Below are positions 20,605 to 21,803 of a stretch of DNA of 21,803 nt, piece by piece. A model generated the notes under the pieces. It worked only from the letters and a program-made list of their open reading frames with translations. It was not told the origin of the DNA and ran no database searches. The stretch covers positions 1 through 21,803 of the forward strand of contig CAZYER010000028.1 in assembly GCA_964646525.1 (NCBI GenBank), given 5' to 3'. Origin of the DNA: GCA-002282575 sp964646525. GTDB taxonomy: Bacteria > Pseudomonadota > Gammaproteobacteria > Thiomicrospirales > Thiomicrospiraceae. The position numbers were made by a program, and so were the translations under genes. The first letter of the stretch is position 1, and the number at the start of each line of letters is the position of its first letter.

Positions 20605-21803
20605 ATGGTGACAGAACTTATCGCACGTCTTAAAGAAGAAAACATCAAATGGGTGGATCTTCGTTTTTGTGATACTCATGGTAAAGAACAACACGTAACC
20701 ATTCCATCAAGCAAAGTAGATGAAGCTTTCTTCGAAGTTGGTCAACCATTCGACGGTTCTTCAGTTGCTGGCTGGTTAGGCATTGAAGCCTCTGACATGG
20801 TACTCTTGCCACACGCTGATACCGCAATCATGGATCCATTTACCAATGATCCAACCATGATTATTCGTTGTACTATCCACTACCCGATTTCAATGGAAGG
20901 CTATGACCGTGACCCACGCTCTATTGCGATGCGTGCTGAAGCTTACTTAAAATCAACCGGCATTGCTGATAGCTGTTTCGTTGGTCCAGAACCAGAATTC
21001 TTTATTTTCGACGACGTTCGTTGGGGCGCAGACATGTCTGGCTGCTTTGTTAAAGTCGATTCTAGTGAAGCTTCTTGGAATACAGAAAAAGTTTACGCTG
21101 ACGGCAATATGGGTCACCGCCCAGCCACTAAAGGTGGTTACTTCCCAGTTCCTCCTGTTGACCAATTACACGAAATTCGCGTTTCTATGTGTGACTATGC
21201 AGAAGCAATGGGCTTAGGCATTGAGACACATCACCACGAAGTGGCTAACGCTGGCCAATGTGAATTAGGTGTTGCTGGCAACACCCTAGTGAAAAAAGCG
21301 GACGAAGTCTTGGTATTGAAATACGCCATTCATAACACCGCACACCTTTATGGTAAAACAGCAACCTTCATGGCAAAACCCATCGTTGGTGACAACGGCT
21401 CTGGTATGCATGTGAACATGTCACTATCTAAAGATGGCAAAAACCTGTTCGTTGGTGATGGTTACGGTGCCCTGTCTGATATGGCGATCTACTTCATTGG
21501 TGGCATCATCAAGCACGCCAAAGCATTAAACGCTTTCACCAACTCGGGCACTAACTCTTACAAGCGTTTAGTTCCTGGTTTTGAAGCACCGATCATGCTA
21601 GCTTACTCAGCACGTAACCGTTCAGCCTCAATCCGTATTCCTTACGCGCCAAATCCACGTACGCGCCGTATTGAGTGCCGCTTCCCTGATCCTATGTCTA
21701 ACCCATACTTAGCTTTTGCATCAATTTTGATGGCCGGCTTAGATGGTGTTATGAACAAGATTCACCCAGGTGAGCCAGCAGATAAAGACCTGTACCACTT
21801 GCC
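20605..21803 (+). CDS. glnA: Glutamine synthetase type I (cut by the window end)
   Basis: Joins ammonia to glutamate using ATP; 399 of about 470 residues are present and the frame is open at the window edge. Visible family landmarks: FDGSSVAGW, GPEPEFFIFD, THHHEVANAGQCELG, NGSGMHVNMS, NSYKRLVPGFEAP and SARNRSASIRIP. The adenylylation tyrosine lies beyond the end. Ribosome site AAAGGAC 6 nt before the ATG; a GTG codon follows directly. The sigma-54 promoter and NtrC site indicate induction under nitrogen limitation. Divergent from pstC. Confidence 0.97.
   Translation, partial: MVTELIARLKEENIKWVDLRFCDTHGKEQHVTIPSSKVDEAFFEVGQPFDGSSVAGWLGIEASDMVLLPHADTAIMDPFTNDPTMIIRCTIHYPISMEGYDRDPRSIAMRAEAYLKSTGIADSCFVGPEPEFFIFDDVRWGADMSGCFVKVDSSEASWNTEKVYADGNMGHRPATKGGYFPVPPVDQLHEIRVSMCDYAEAMGLGIETHHHEVANAGQCELGVAGNTLVKKADEVLVLKYAIHNTAHLYGKTATFMAKPIVGDNGSGMHVNMSLSKDGKNLFVGDGYGALSDMAIYFIGGIIKHAKALNAFTNSGTNSYKRLVPGFEAPIMLAYSARNRSASIRIPYAPNPRTRRIECRFPDPMSNPYLAFASILMAGLDGVMNKIHPGEPADKDLYHL

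Noticed and set aside
1..21803. CRISPR arrays, intact insertion sequences, prophage genes
   Set aside because: No regularly spaced direct repeats, transposase, integrase or phage structural gene is visible on either strand.

Overview
The window reads as chromosomal DNA of a Gram-negative gammaproteobacterium. Evidence: a proteobacterial dapD, an FNR/Anr with a four-cysteine iron-sulphur set, a lipopolysaccharide sugar cluster of the Shewanella kdnA-kdnB-kdsB type, a PhoB/PhoR-Pst phosphate regulon with recognisable PHO boxes, and a glnA with a sigma-54/NtrC-type control region. I cannot name the genus from sequence alone.

Layout. 1-840: end of an unidentified reading frame carrying a short palindromic repeat, then a MNT nucleotidyltransferase/HEPN pair (toxin-antitoxin type). 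1006-2345: a VOC-family protein divergent from dapD (lysine/peptidoglycan precursor synthesis) with a clear terminator. 2386-4552: a two-gene phosphorelay made of a cytosolic hybrid histidine kinase with no input domain and a NarL-type response regulator. 4571-5553: the fnr gene with a perfect FNR box in front of it and a second perfect FNR box behind it. The second box sits at class II spacing from a predicted ~65-nt transcript that ends in a strong terminator, a candidate anaerobically induced small RNA. 5613-8625: kdnA-kdnB-kdsB, which should make and activate 8-amino-Kdo for the lipid A inner core. 8764-10464: two tRNA-Phe(GAA) genes in direct repeat, bracketing about 1.5 kb of accessory DNA with a VapBC-like pair, palindromes and mostly non-coding sequence. 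10507-11148: adk.

11202-20335 is a phosphate regulon on the minus strand: pstC-pstA-pstB-phoU-phoB-phoR, then pstS last with its own promoter. PHO boxes lie exactly 10 nt upstream of the -10 hexamers of pstC and pstS; the pstS promoter has four consecutive 11-bp units (two boxes). PstS binds phosphate, PstC/PstA form the channel, PstB supplies ATP hydrolysis, PhoU links transporter state to PhoR, and PhoR phosphorylates PhoB. The two ~175-bp gaps flanking pstB hold related inverted repeats and hairpins. 20363-21803: glnA (cut by the window end), divergent from pstC, so nitrogen and phosphate control sites share one intergenic region.

The best candidate for something undescribed is the FNR-box-driven small RNA downstream of fnr. 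Next are the input-less hybrid kinase, the duplicated tRNA-Phe island and the repeats inside the pst operon.
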